From the NCBI GenBank assembly GCA_963281255.1, contig OY725499.1, forward strand, positions 1,178,001-1,242,000: DNA of 64,000 nt, in the 5' to 3' direction. The notes beneath the pieces were generated by a model. That model was not told where the DNA came from and did not search any database. It saw only the letters and a list, made by a program, of their open reading frames with translations. This document shows positions 1 through 10,885 of this stretch, one piece after another. The DNA is from Aphrocallistes beatrix. Its lineage: Eukaryota; Porifera; Hexactinellida; Sceptrulophora; Aphrocallistidae. Each line of letters starts with the position of its first letter. The first letter of the stretch is position 1. The position numbers and the translations under genes were made by a program.

Positions 1-708
1 CATGAGGCACTACCTCTTTGAAGCGTTGTTGTACACCGCTGAGGTGACCACTCATACTGCCGCCCCGTCGTAACATTGCGAACAGCACCGCTGTGGATCG
101 ATGCCACTCGTCTGCAGAGTGTCAAGGATAGTTTCACAGAGTCCTCCTGCGTCCAGTCTCTGACACTCCTTGAAGCAAAGAAAGGCCTCATGGATCTCGC
201 CGTCCCTGACATACCGAAGGACGATTGACATTTGCTCCGCCTTGGACGTGTCACGCGTTTCGTCAGCAATGACAGCATACAGTCCTGCCTCGACAACTTG
301 GGCGACTATGAGCTGACGAACCAAAGAACTGGCAGAAGACAGAATATCATTCTGTATGTCATGATGGACGTATTTCGCGTTTTGTGGTCCAGAGTGGAGA
401 CGTTTGCGCACCACGTCGTCATACACACTAGTCAACGAAACTATGGCCAAAAAGTTTCCCCGATTGAGTGTGGAATTGTCGGCGTCGATTTGCTCACGAT
501 GGCCCCTGAGAGCAGTTCCCTGCAGTGCACAGAGGAGGATGCAGCGGATAATGCAGATGATGTAATGGCGGTTTTCATCGATTTCCAGCTTGTGTGCTGC
601 TGATATGCTGCTGGCAACTGACTGGATGGCTGACGACTTCACTTTCTCGGCCATTTGCCATTTTACCATTGCAGACTTGTGTGGCTCGCTGGCATTGTGA
701 TCCTCTAT
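1..708 (-). pseudogene. hAT transposase fragment, ZMYM1/DUF4371-like, cut by window edge
   Basis: The minus strand reads as the N-terminal to central part of a hAT transposase of the ZMYM1-like (DUF4371) group. An open frame covers 52-669 (205 codons), and similarity seems to continue upstream to about 708 without a start codon I can choose. Visible features are a helix-rich segment with RGHRE, the first catalytic aspartate in VIADETRD, and the motif QCYDGAAV, which is the usual CxGxxYDGA region before the second acidic site. The frame stops at 52-54, but the next frame continues with MSGHLSGVQQRFKE down to position 1, as expected for this family, so one base has been lost close to position 55. 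The C-terminal hATC dimerisation domain would lie to the left of the window. What is seen is the reading frame and motifs; the family name rests on recognition of the motif order. It is a dead fragment. Confidence 0.72.
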
Positions 709-1268
709 CTTTTTTTCATATTAAATACTTTTGTCCGGTTAGAGTATAGCTCAAAATTTTATGCCTTTTGTAAAAATATAAAATTGACCTGACAACTCTC
801 AATTTCTACCATTTTGAAAATGCTTTTATGTCTTCCTCTATAATATCACTCATTATTACAACATTCTGCTATTGATATGTGCATTCGGAATTTTAAGTCT
901 GTTGTATATTTGACCGCAGACAGACTAAACATAAACAGTGCAATGCTGTTGGTTGCTATGTAATAGGAATGCAATAAATGTCACTAATGAGTTGAAAAGT
1001 TAATTTTAGAGGACGAATATTTGCTAAACAATCCAATATTTATTCCGACCATAGCACTCTGTATATAAGGCCTTCCATCTAAATCTCAAAAATGGACCAG
1101 GGATGCGGTGGAAGATGGTTGATCAAATACATGATCTGCCAAAAATCATGGACGACGCAGAATAGAGCTTCGAAATGTATTACCAGCATATATAAATATG
1201 ACGCCAAAGTATCCATATCCGTTGTTAAAATTTCGATTAGTCATCATATGATTGCACAATAGGTTATA
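709..1268. other. Unassigned AT-rich sequence
   Basis: I see no reading frame, terminal repeat or tandem structure here. It could be the 5' untranslated part of the hAT element to its left, but no terminal inverted repeat was recognised. Confidence 0.4.
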
Positions 1269-1276
1269 TTTGGGAC

Positions 1277-1535
1277 TAGGGGTTACAATCCCGGGATCCC
1301 GGTTCATTTACCTCCGGGATTAATTTTATAATCCCGATCCCGATATTTCAATCCCGGGATTACCTTCTCAATCCGGGATCACGAAACTTTAGTGTTATAT
1401 CTATACAATCCCGAAAAATCCCGGGATCCCGGGATTGGAAAGATCTTGAATCCCAGGATCCCGAAATCCCGGGATTAGAAAAATATCAATTCGAAATGCC
1501 GGGATTAAGAAATTTGGCCGGGATTGGAATCCCTA
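1277..1535. mobile_element. hAT-type MITE (259 bp) full of AATCCCGGGATT palindromes
   Basis: The ends are imperfect inverted repeats: left TAGGGGTTACAATCCCGGGA, right (reverse complement) TAGGGATTCCAATCCCGGCC. It is flanked on both sides by the identical 8-bp sequence TTTGGGAC (1269-1276 and 1536-1543), the target-duplication length of hAT elements. The body is a run of CCCGGGATT and its complement in both orientations, so the whole element can fold on itself. It has no coding capacity. The exact 8-bp duplication makes the boundaries secure. Confidence 0.85.
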
Positions 1536-1543
1536 TTTGGGAC

Positions 1544-1840
1544 ACATTTAGTGAATTTCTGTTGTTTAAGGGCACTTCTAAGTGGTTGTTTTATTATAGT
1601 TTTTTTGTATAGAACTGAGCTGTGAATGGGTTGATGCGAAAAGTGAATATTTTTCATGGAATGTTGCTACATTCCAGCGTTGCGATGGAAACGCATTTTG
1701 ATCAGTTGAGGTCATATTTTGAAACCCGCAATAACTATGCATTCAAATTTGATCTTATTTGATAGCCAATAGACTATTTCCTATAAAGCCATGACATAAT
1801 TTCACTACTAGATTCAATGGTTTACGAGTTATTAGACAAA
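1544..1840. other. Unassigned sequence
   Basis: Nothing recognisable; short AT-rich flank between the hAT MITE and the Helitron-like copy. Confidence 0.4.
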
Positions 1841-2358
1841 CAAGCGCGCTTCGCTTGCTTGCGCTGCGCGGCAGGCGGACACTTCGTGTCCGCCGGAGGC
1901 TCCCTTCGGTCGCCTGGGGTCACATTGATTAATTATAAGGGAGATAACATCTCTAAATATGTACATCTTAGTGCTAAAATCGATTGCACTCGAAAAATCA
2001 CCAAATTTGTCAATTTTAAAAATTTTAATGCGTAATGATGACGTCATAACTGAGTGATGAGTCATCATTTTTTGATGATAGTTGCATCATATGTGAGGCG
2101 TGTTAGTATACAGATTCTATTAAAATTTCAGCTTTCTATCTCCTATAATGGCTGAGTTATGCTCGAATAACTAACTGTATTGCTTAACTTTTAAAAATGT
2201 GACAATGACGTCATAATTCCATGATGAGTTGACATTTCCGTCTGAGCTCAGAACTTACTGGAGCCATAGCTAAAAGACTCCCACATGCCTAAAATCAGCT
2301 TTCTGCTCCCGGGAGTTTCTTCAATATATTCGTTGCAGATATATATATATATATATAT
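1841..2358 (-). mobile_element. Helitron-like non-autonomous element, copy 1 (5' end missing)
   Basis: On the minus strand this ends with the family-specific GC-rich tail: a 9-bp hairpin GGCGGACAC / GTGTCCGCC, then GCGCAGCGCAAGC and the terminal hairpin CAAGCG-aagcg-CGCTTG, ending in CTTG with T as the next host base. The body shares with the other copies a segment beginning CTGTAACGAATTGATTGAAG and a gcataactcagccattatag segment. The 5' terminus (TCCTTACTATTAAAACTCG in other copies) is lost; the copy stops in an AT run where the neighbouring foldback element begins. Open frames in it (for example 1817-2035) have no coding signal. Confidence 0.65.
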
Positions 2359-2379
2359 GTTAGGGCAAATTTGCGAAAT

Positions 2380-2550
2380 CAACAATTATGCATAATTGTC
2401 GACAATTATGCCTAATTGTTCATTTCGCAACAATTATGCATAATTGTTCATTTAATACGACAATTATGCATAATTGTTCATTTAACAACAATTATGCATA
2501 ATTGTTCATCTAATATGACAATTATGGATAATTGTTCATCTAATGCGACA
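2380..2550. repeat. Left subterminal palindrome array of the foldback MITE
   Basis: About six copies of the 16-bp palindrome CAATTATGCATAATTG or one-base variants, spaced about 28-30 bp apart with TTCATYTAA-type linkers. Confidence 0.75.
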
Positions 2551-3019
2551 AGGTCCTATGCTGAATGTTTTGATCCTGCATGGACAAATTTTCCATGGAA
2601 TATTGGTCCGGGGGAACATTTTTTCACAGTTAACCCGATTTCTCCAATTGAGGATGTATGTATTGTATCAAAAAATTAGATGAGCTAAACATGTAGTAAT
2701 CTAATTAGAATTCTAATTAGATAGTCAATAAGAAACTCAGAATAAACAATCTGTTGATTTTCGATATTACTAGTAACATCTTCACCCATAAGTTTTGGGT
2801 CTAAATGAATTTAAACCCTAGCATTTAGACCTGAATCTTCCTATAAGGATTTATAAAATAATTTGAAGAGACTTGGTTTGTAGGGCAATTTGCACTCATT
2901 TTGTGGAATGTATTCGACGAACACACACTGTCCTAGAACTAATAATAAATTAGAGGGATGGCATAATAAATTAAAATGAATGGCTCGGAAAGTGCAGTAA
3001 ATATCTACGAAATTGTAAA

Positions 3020-3125
3020 AATATGCATAATTGTCGCATTAGATGAACAATTACAATAATTGTGGTATTAAATGAACAATTATGCATAATTGTTGCGAAA
3101 TGAACAATTATGCATAATTGTTGAT
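3020..3125. repeat. Right subterminal palindrome array of the foldback MITE
   Basis: About four copies of the same palindrome in the inverted arrangement; one copy is degraded to AATTACAATAATTG. Confidence 0.7.
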
Positions 3126-3163
3126 TTCGCAAATTTGTCCTAACATATATACGTATAGATATA

Positions 3164-3684
3164 TCCTTACTATTAAAACTCGATTAAAGTTTGTATATAT
3201 ATATATCTGTAACGAATTGATTGAAGAAACTGCCAGGCGTAGAAAGCTGATTTTTGACATGTGGGAGTCTTATGGCTATGGCTCCAGTAAGTTCTGAGCT
3301 CAGACCAAAATGTCGACTCATAATGGAATTATGACGTCATTGTCGCATTTTTAAAGTTAAGCAACACAGTTATTTGGGCATAACTCAGCCATTATAGGAG
3401 ATAGAAGGCTGAAATTTTAATAGAATCTGTATACTAACACGTCTCACATATGATGCAACTATCTTCAAAAATGATGACTCATCACTTTGCCATGACGTCA
3501 ACATTACTCATCAAACAAATTTGGTGTTTTTTCCAGTGATATCCATTTTAAAACCAAAATGGACATATTTAGAGATGTTATTCCCCAAATAATTAACCAA
3601 TGTGACCCCAGGCGACCGCAGGGAGGCTCCGGCGGACATAAAGTGTCCGCCAGCCGCGCAGCGCAACCAAGCGAAGCGCGCTTG
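3164..3684 (+). mobile_element. Helitron-like non-autonomous element, copy 2 (521 bp)
   Basis: This copy appears full length. It starts TCCTTACTATTAAAACTCGA directly after an A and ends in the CAAGCG...CGCTTG hairpin with CTTG followed by T. There is no target duplication. The 9-bp tail hairpin has one mismatch here (GGCGGACAT). It has no coding capacity. Features seen are the TC start, the 3' hairpin and the A/T target; the Helitron-like label is inferred from these. Confidence 0.68.
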
Positions 3685-3695
3685 TAGTATATATA

Positions 3696-4232
3696 TATAC
3701 ATTAATCGAGTTTTAATAGTAAGGATTACCAATATATATCTGTAACGAGTTGATTGAAGAAACTGCCGGGCGCAGAGAGCTGATTTTTGGCATGTGGGAG
3801 TATTTTGACTATGGCTCCAGTAAGTTCTGAGTTCAGACGAATATGTCGACTCAACATGGAATTATGACGTCATTGTCACATTTTAAAAGTTAAGCAACAC
3901 AGTTATTCGGGCATAACTCAGCCATTATAGTAGATATCAGGCTGAAATTTTAATAGAATATGTATACTAACACGCCTCACATATGATACAACTATCATCA
4001 AAAAATAACGACTCATCACTCTATTATGACGTCATCATTACACATCAAAATTTTTAAAGTTGACAAATTTGGTGATTTTTCGTGCGATATCGATTATCAC
4101 AGTAGGACAGACATATTTAGAGATGCTATCTCCCTTATATTTAACTAATGAGATCCCAGGCGACCGAAGCGAGCCTCCGGCGGACACAAAGTGTCCGCCA
4201 GCTGCTCAGCGCAAGCATGCGAAGCGCGCTTG
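3696..4232 (+). mobile_element. Helitron-like element, copy 3, preceded by an inverted 5' end
   Basis: The body from ATATATCTGTAACGAGTTGA to the terminal CGCTTG hairpin is in plus orientation. Its own 5' end is missing. Instead the reverse complement of the family's 5' end (TTAATCGAGTTTTAATAGTA, then AGGA) lies at about 3697-3724, pointing the other way. The tail hairpin reads GGCGGACAC / GTGTCCGCC. Confidence 0.6.
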
Positions 4233-6355
4233 TTGGAAATAGAAACGTAAAAAGTATTATTATCATATTGATAACTTGTGGATTGAATCGTATACTTTCT
4301 CAATGTCTACAATATATACTTTTTGCGTTATGTCTTAAACTTTCAATTTTTCGTTTCCATAGCAACTGAGGAATTCATTCCAGGTAAGATTCCCAGATTT
4401 TTTGGGAATTAGGCCTTTCTATCATTGCCCTATAGAAAAAATCGCACTAGCAGTAGAAATGTAGATAACGATGCTTAAAATGAGCTAGAAAAGGTTTTTT
4501 GTTTTAAAAAGAACTTTCGTAATTTTTGCGCAATCACATGATGACATATCAATTTTTTGACAGCTGAATTGCATACCCTGATCTGATGTTTGTATATGAC
4601 ATTAATACATTTTTAAGGCTTATCGTATACGGTTTTTGATTTATCGGTCTGTAACCTTTAACTGTGGTAAAACTGGAATCATAATTTCCCAGGTCTTCTC
4701 GGTGACATAAAAGGCCGCGTATTAAGTAAGCCGTGCATGGACGGATGTTGAACACCACCTATGCCAATGGGTCCTACTCCAGCACTAATCGATGAATACC
4801 CAAAAGTTTCGACCAAGGTCAAATATCATTGAAGCTAGTTAAAAGTATCTTTGAAAACAAAAGTCTAAGAAAGTTCAATTTTCGGCAGCAAATTTTTCGC
4901 AACCTTATGTCTGAAAATCATATTCTTAATACAAATCTCTTTGGAATTATTTCGAACTGGTGATGTCAACTAATTATGGATATTCTAAGCTATTAAAATG
5001 CCAGATAAGCTTGGTAAATACATAGAAGAAATGATTTTTCAAATAAGATTATCCGTTCAAAAGTTATAGCAATTGCATTACAGGTCATAACAATTTTGAA
5101 ATTATGATCATTTGTGTTCTAACATTCACAAAATCTAATTGAATCTTATATCTACGAACGTAGCCCTGATATTTCTGTTGACTTTTAGTCTCGCCGTTCG
5201 CTAATTCTCAAATCAAAAACCGACATCTGGCATGAATGTAAAGACTACGATTCCTCTCCCCTCTGCGTCACGAATTTGGACTGCAAATATCCATAGTCAA
5301 ACTGAAGAGTACTTAGTATCGTCCTTCTCAACTCTTTAAAGGTCATCTTGCATGATGCAACTTTTTTCATTCAACAAAGTTACACTTAGGGATCGACCGG
5401 GGCAGGAATTCACCGGGACCGAGATTAGTGTTGATGCTGAATAAATTCAAATAAGTCGTTATTGCATTCCTTGCGTAGTAACCTTATATAACTGTTTACA
5501 GATGTCTTGGTTCTGAATACATAGTAATAAACGCATGTTATACGATAAGCGTCCAAAGTCAAATATCATTGAATGTAATAAAAAGTACAATCAATTGATT
5601 CAAATTTTATTTATATTAATGACCAAAAGGTACATATCGTGGTAAGAAATTTTTTGATTACAAATGAATCAATTGCTAATTGCTGCATTTCTGTCTGTCA
5701 GGAAATAACGAGAAAGATACGACGGGGTGCTCAAGGAGGATCAAAAAGACTATTTTCTAACTAAATCGCTTTGGAGTCACTTGGAATCTTATAAAGGGGG
5801 ATATAAGAAGCATATCAGAAGAGGCTTGCGGAATTCAAAGAAACAGAAGCTAAGTTTACTATTTCTACTCTTAATTGTTTTAATTCAGTCGAACTCCCTG
5901 TTGGTGGGTTATTTATTGACCAAATTCAACGGTCATCTTTTTTCTTAAGATTCAATATCATAATGAAATTTCTACAATCGAACGTTCAATAATTATTAAT
6001 GGAAATTTATATTACAAGGCTTTTTATAAGGAAACAAACAAAATTTAACTATCCTGCCACTCACTAACTGATACCATGTCATTGGAAAATATCATTAATG
6101 AAGTCGAATTATTTGAAATTATTAAAAATGAGAAGGTGATTTCCTCATCCACCCCTTTGATTCAACACGTGAATAATGCCATTCATAATATCACTAATGC
6201 TAAGATAAAAAATAGTATTGGTTTAGAGAGTGAGTATACTAAAATTCTAGAAGTTGCTTCCAATTTAACGATTTAGAGCGTCATGTCATTTTTCTGAAGT
6301 CTACATTCGTAGTGATGAAATAGAGATAACACTAAGCTAAAAATATAACTACATA
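4233..6355. other. Unassigned 2.1-kb stretch
   Basis: No transposon ends or known domains recognised. Two small plus-strand open frames exist, 5727-5948 (73 codons, basic N-terminal half followed by a hydrophobic LLFLLLIVLI stretch) and 6076-6276 (66 codons, MSLENIINEVELFE...). Neither resembles a family I know, and both are short enough to be chance. A short direct repeat, GTCAAATATCATTGAA, occurs near 4819 and 5560. Confidence 0.3.
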
Positions 6356-6543
6356 CAGTCAGGGTCGCTTACTATGAACCCGCTTAATATAAACATTCGT
6401 TTATTATGAGCTAACCTCCTGGTCCGAATTCCTTTTTTTAGATAGGATTTGTATTGAATCAAGTTCGGTTAGTTAATATGAAGTATCTCTATTTTGAACA
6501 GATTCTTGGCCCCCTGGTGGTTCACAATAAGCGGCCCTGACTG
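6356..6543. mobile_element. pogo/Tigger-like MITE (188 bp)
   Basis: Inverted ends CAGTCAGGGTCGCTTACTAT (left) and CAGTCAGGGCCGCTTATTGT (right, reversed), flanked by TA on each side (6354-6355, 6544-6545). The CAGT start with TA duplication is typical of pogo/Tigger relatives. Non-coding. Confidence 0.75.
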
Positions 6544-6566
6544 TATTTTTTTATGTTCTTTTGTTT

Positions 6567-6567
<1 letters not shown>

Positions 6568-6601
<34 letters not shown>
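6568..6601. repeat. (GA)n microsatellite
   Basis: About 17 uninterrupted GA units. Confidence 0.95.
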
Positions 6602-6603
<2 letters not shown>

Positions 6604-7059
6604 ATCTAGTCTAGTTATAAATGAATTGTCACACTTTATCTTTTATTTATTTAATTATTTATTTATATTTAGCAGTGTATTGATTGTGATTTTACCATTA
6701 AAGTATATAATAATAGTTAATTTTAAGTGGGTTGGGTGGTCCGAAATCATTAAAATTAATCAAATGTGACATTAGAGTACTTTAGAATAGTGATGAAAGG
6801 CAGTATAACAATACATGATATTTTGAAAGCCGATGGTAATTGCCATCCATGGTCCATATTTTGAATAGAGTGCCATTGCCTTAGTATATAGAATGCTATG
6901 GTTTTGGTTATCCCAGATTCACAAGCCCAACTGATTCTTGAGGAACTTTCGAGTTGCAACGCAAATGGCTGCCTGATCATCCTGAAAAATTTATTTACTA
7001 GATGAATGGATTTTTGAATAACTTCTTCCTTACAATCCAGTTGAAAATTGAAGGTTCGA
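6602..7059. other. Unassigned sequence upstream of hAT pseudogene
   Basis: No domain recognised. It may contain the decayed N-terminus of the downstream hAT transposase, but I could not identify a BED-type zinc finger. Confidence 0.3.
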
Positions 7060-7222
7060 CGTTTTTATTAGTCATTTAAATCACAAATTCGAAGTTGCAA
7101 GTGAAAAAGTACTTCAAATGATTATTCCAGATATATAGAACTGCCAATTCAAAATGATTGAGCTGTTAAACAATCATCTCGGAGATTTTTGTAGTTTAAC
7201 GGCTGATATTTGGATAGCAAAG

Positions 7223-7620
7223 CAGTGTTGGCAGATGAGTTGTTTGGCATGTTCATGCCACATACTTTCAAATGTTCATGCCAAGTTCAGCCATAAAACA
7301 TTAAATGTTCATGCAAAGTTCATGCAAAAGTGTGAAAAGTTCATACCATTTTCATGCCAAAAAGTAAAAAGTTCATGCAAAAGGTAAAAAGTTCTTGCCA
7401 TGTTCATTCATGACAGAAGTAAAAAGTTATTCTCATCCAAATTATATTTCAGGTTATCAAAAATACACCGGTGCGTGAGATTCTGATTGATATATACATA
7501 ATATGGATATTCAAGTTTTAGTTGAGGTTAGTTCATGGTTCATGGCATGTTAATGCCACAACTCAAAAGTTCATGAAAATGGTCAAATCTATTAACTTTG
7601 TTCATGATATGGCAACACTG
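7223..7620. mobile_element. hAT-type MITE (398 bp) with repeated GTTCATGC motif
   Basis: Inverted ends CAGTGTTGGCA (left) and CAGTGTTGCCA (right, reversed), flanked by a perfect 8-bp duplication TAGCAAAG (7215-7222, 7621-7628). The interior contains many scattered GTTCATGCCA / GTTCATGCAAA units, often preceded by AAAA. It is inserted in the coding region of the hAT pseudogene just after LTADIWIAK. Confidence 0.9.
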
Positions 7621-7712
7621 TAGCAAAGAGTCAGCATGCTATTATTAGCTTCACGTTGCATTTCATCAACAAGGGAGGAGAACGAAAAGCAGCTGTGCAG
7701 GGTTGTTTTTAA

Positions 7713-9652
7713 GGATACCGCCCTCGAAAAATCTTGCCTGGCGTAAAAAAAAACTGAAAAATGTTTTATTGCTAATTTCATTGTATTACTGATCGGTCTA
7801 CCATCTGATAGCACTATTTGGACGGCATTTTTTTGTATTTTTTGCGAAATAACCCCCTAAAGTTTAGCGCTAATAAAAATTGAAAAATTATTAGAGGATT
7901 TTAACTCATTTACCAATTAGTTTTTAACTTATTTGATATTTTTTTAATGATATGAACCTTAACATTGTATTAGCACCTTTGGAGATTATAAAACACAAAG
8001 ATTTAAAAGAATGGGCAAATAAAATCCAAACAAAATAGCTCTATAAGGGAGTTCATTTATATAATCCTCGGGAAATCGCAAGTTTGATCTCAGATATTTA
8101 GCGATCACTGGGTCAGAAATAAAATTCTGATCGTTTCAAAAAAAAATTTGTTCGGATCCGACCATTTGTTCTTGAGATATCGCATATTATAAGTAAAGTT
8201 CGGCCATAATATCCCTCTAAGGTCCCGAAAGAGGCTGATGTCATATCTTAAAAACTATTGTAGATATATAATATATTATATCCTTAAATAAAAGGATATA
8301 TGTGAAAATATATAGGTTCCTCGAACATTCCTTTGTCAAAAAAGAAATAATTCTCGACTTATCATTGATTTAATTGTAATACAAATTCTATGGAGAACTT
8401 TGAATCTATTAGAAAATGGCGAATCTAATCATTAAATATGTGTCCAAATTTAGCTATTATGCTAAATAGTGAATACAATTGCCGTTAATAATATGTGCAG
8501 AAAAATTTGAGAACTTTTGATAATTATTTTGAAAGTTCTGGCCTTGGACCTCGCAGAATCGGTCAAAAACCCCCATTTAGGTCCAAAAAGAGATATCTCT
8601 CTATCTTTGTAAATACAAGTCCAAATTCTTAGTTCTCACTTCCTAATATACTTTTTATGAGTGTACATATATGATTCTTTGATAATAATTGCACTACACC
8701 CGATGGAATGTTAAGTTTTAGATTTTTGTCATATGATGACGTAGCATTTTTCGAAAATCCTAACTTCGAAACTAAATGTCGCAGACTTTCGCTCTAACTT
8801 CCTAATATACTTTTTGGAAGCTCTTTATTCATTCTAAACTGATAGATTATACTTCGCAGTGCCAGGAATATTAAATATTATCTACAATTATCTCAAAATA
8901 TTCGGAGTTAGGGGCCTCAAGGAAATTTGTGGATTTTCAGGGTACTTTTGCTATTTTTGGTAAATATTTGGCTTTAATATACCTAAATCAGCAGTATGGA
9001 TGCGAATAAATGTCTGTGGATGCTTATGTGCATTATTAATAACTCATTTTACATTCTTCTTAACACCTAAACTTAAAATCTCTATATCTCGGGACTTTAA
9101 ATTTTCAAAATTGACCGTCTTTACAGAATTATTTCTCAAATTTGGTTTGAGATAGAAGTTTGAAAATTTCAAGAGTTGTTTCATATCATTAGGCGATGAA
9201 CGTAGGACCACCATTTTTTGGATATATTCTAACTCGGTGATTTTATTCATGATTTCCAAAAAAACCCAGACATTTTTCGCCGTTTTTTGCCCCTTTTTTT
9301 TCGGACACCGATAAAATTTACAATATTTGTCATTTTAACTTTCTTCTGGTCCTATGAAGTTGCAAATATGGTAGACTATCTATGATTCGATTTTGGAAGC
9401 GTTTGAATCCTTGCTATGTCCTAAACAATTCATTGAGTGCCTAAATTTCTACCATTAAGATGTGCTAGCGGAAAATTAAAAAAACAGACTTTGAGACACT
9501 GTATCTCAAAATCTAGAAATGAGAATCAAAAACGGTTTGGAATGTGCCAGTATTTCTTGATGGAGATACCTCCCCACGCTTAACATCTCTTATAGCTCTA
9601 CTTTCATCGTATGCTGTAATGCAAATCATATGTTTTTTCGAGGGCGGTATCC
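7713..9652. mobile_element. TTAA-target element, family 1, copy 1 (1.94 kb, non-autonomous)
   Basis: Inverted ends GGATACCGCCCTCGAAAAA, each flanked by TTAA (7709-7712 and 9653-9656). TTAA duplication is the hallmark of piggyBac-type insertion, although the GGATACC start is not the usual piggyBac terminus. The 1.9-kb body is AT-rich and has no convincing open frame (longest about 70 codons). Other copies lie at 11,648, 40,766 and 58,340. It interrupts the hAT pseudogene. Confidence 0.8.
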
Positions 9653-10520
9653 TTAATATGTGTCGTATACAGCTTATTCAATTGGTAAAACGTTATGCAT
9701 GATAATTACAGATTGGAAACTAGATGGAAAACTCCATTTGATAATGCGAAATAATGCCCGAATATGGTGAATGCAATGGATATCAACAATCAGGATAATG
9801 CAATTTTATTTAACACATGATACATCTGGTAGTCATGAATTCTATTTTTGAACAGAGTGGTGTTCAATCTTTGATGATGCATGCCACAAAATTAATCACC
9901 TTATTTCGGAGGAGCCCGAAGGCAATGACAGTTCCCAGAGGTTATCAAGTAGAGGACAAGGAGATCCCAGGATACACTTTGTTTTTAGGTGAGATAACAA
10001 GCTGGAGTTCTTATTATGATATGTTAGTTCGGTAAAAGCAGTAGAAATGTGCACCGGTCGCTGATGAAACATTAGATGCTAAACACGAATATGCTTGCAT
10101 TTCAGATAACATTCCCTTAATCAAGATAAATTTTAATGAGTTGAATGGAATTGATAAATTTGGAATTGGTGCTATGAAAAACGAAAAGGTCATATAATTG
10201 AACAGTATTTCAAGGGTTAAGATCCCCGTGTGCACTACGTTGATATCGAATTTAGCGAAGTGAATGCACTTGCTACTCTCCTGTATCTGAGATATAAAAC
10301 AAGTGGCTTTATAGACAAGGCGAAAACGGAAGCAGCAAAAAGAAAATTAGTTAGTTTTTCGTCCAATATCATAGCAGCAGGATCTCTAGCAGAAAGCAGT
10401 TTTCAAATCGAATCCAATTCCAACGCGAACATTTGTTGGGATGCAATTCTAAGTGATTCAGATGATAAATTCTATTCGAGTAATGATATAATATTCAATA
10501 TTGTCAATCCTTGCTTTTAG

Positions 10521-10756
10521 TTATTTGAGTCCACATTGAGAATCAACAAGTGAGAGAGAATTTAAAATAGCGACAGAGATAGATTTCTCAAGGTGATAGG
10601 ATTCGTTTGCCCACATAACATAGAGAAAAAGCTCTTATTTCTAAAATATACTCTTCGAGTCATTGGTTTTGATTTCTTCAAATTACCCCAGCCAGAATCA
10701 AAACTTTGAAATTAAGCTAATTGATGAGGACGATGAAAGCTGAGACAAATAGACTA

Positions 10757-10760
<4 letters not shown>
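10521..10760. other. Unassigned sequence after hAT pseudogene
   Basis: Probably the decayed 3' part of the hAT element; no motif seen. Confidence 0.3.

Positions 10761-10823
<63 letters not shown>
10761..10823. repeat. (TA)n microsatellite
   Basis: About 31 uninterrupted AT units. Confidence 0.97.
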
Positions 10824-10826
<3 letters not shown>

Positions 10827-10831
10827 GATAT

Positions 10832-10875
<44 letters not shown>

Positions 10876-10882
10876 ATAGATA
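10827..10882. repeat. (TAGA)n microsatellite
   Basis: About a dozen TAGA units with a few AAATA variants at the right end, next to the TA run. Confidence 0.95.
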
Positions 10883-10885
10883 AAT

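Larger units (their letters stand above)
2359..3144. mobile_element. Foldback MITE (786 bp) with clustered ATTATGCATAAT palindromes
   Basis: The ends are inverted repeats of about 40 bp: left GTTAGGGCAAATTTGCGAAA and right, reversed, GTTAGGACAAATTTGCGAAA, both followed by TCAACAATTATGCATAATTG. The flanks are ATATATAT and ATATATAC, compatible with an 8-bp target duplication but lying in an AT run, so the duplication is not proven. Each end carries a cluster of the palindrome CAATTATGCATAATTG separated by TTCATTTAATACGA-like spacers: about six copies on the left and four on the right. The centre (about 2570-3010) has no recognised content, and the open frame at 2416-2679 is an artefact of the palindrome array. 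Confidence 0.75.
7060..10520 (+). pseudogene. hAT transposase pseudogene split by two later insertions
   Basis: Three separated pieces read as one hAT transposase. Piece 1 (about 7060-7222) gives HKFEVASEKVLQMIIPDI, one stop, then MIELLNNHLGDFCSLTADIW, where LTADIW holds the first catalytic aspartate. Piece 2 (7621-7712) continues in frame after a 398-bp MITE with SQHAIISFTLHFI. Piece 3 (from 9653, after a 1.9-kb TTAA element) continues with SYTAYSIGKTL, DWKLDGKLHLIMRNNA, where the usual MRDNA aspartate is N, then HLVVMNSIFEQSGVQ (from 9817) and ALATLLYLRYKTSGFIDKAK (10,230-10,520). Several frameshifts separate these parts. The hATC dimerisation domain is not seen; the last frame stops at 10,520. 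Removing the two insertions restores a continuous order of family motifs, which supports both the identification and the insertion boundaries. It is dead by stops, frameshifts and the catalytic change. Confidence 0.72.

Noticed and set aside
2416-2679. 87-codon open frame
   Set aside because: Encoded by the palindrome array of the foldback MITE.
5727-6276. Two small open frames as host exons
   Set aside because: No recognisable domain, splice evidence or conservation visible; kept only as a note in the gap entry.
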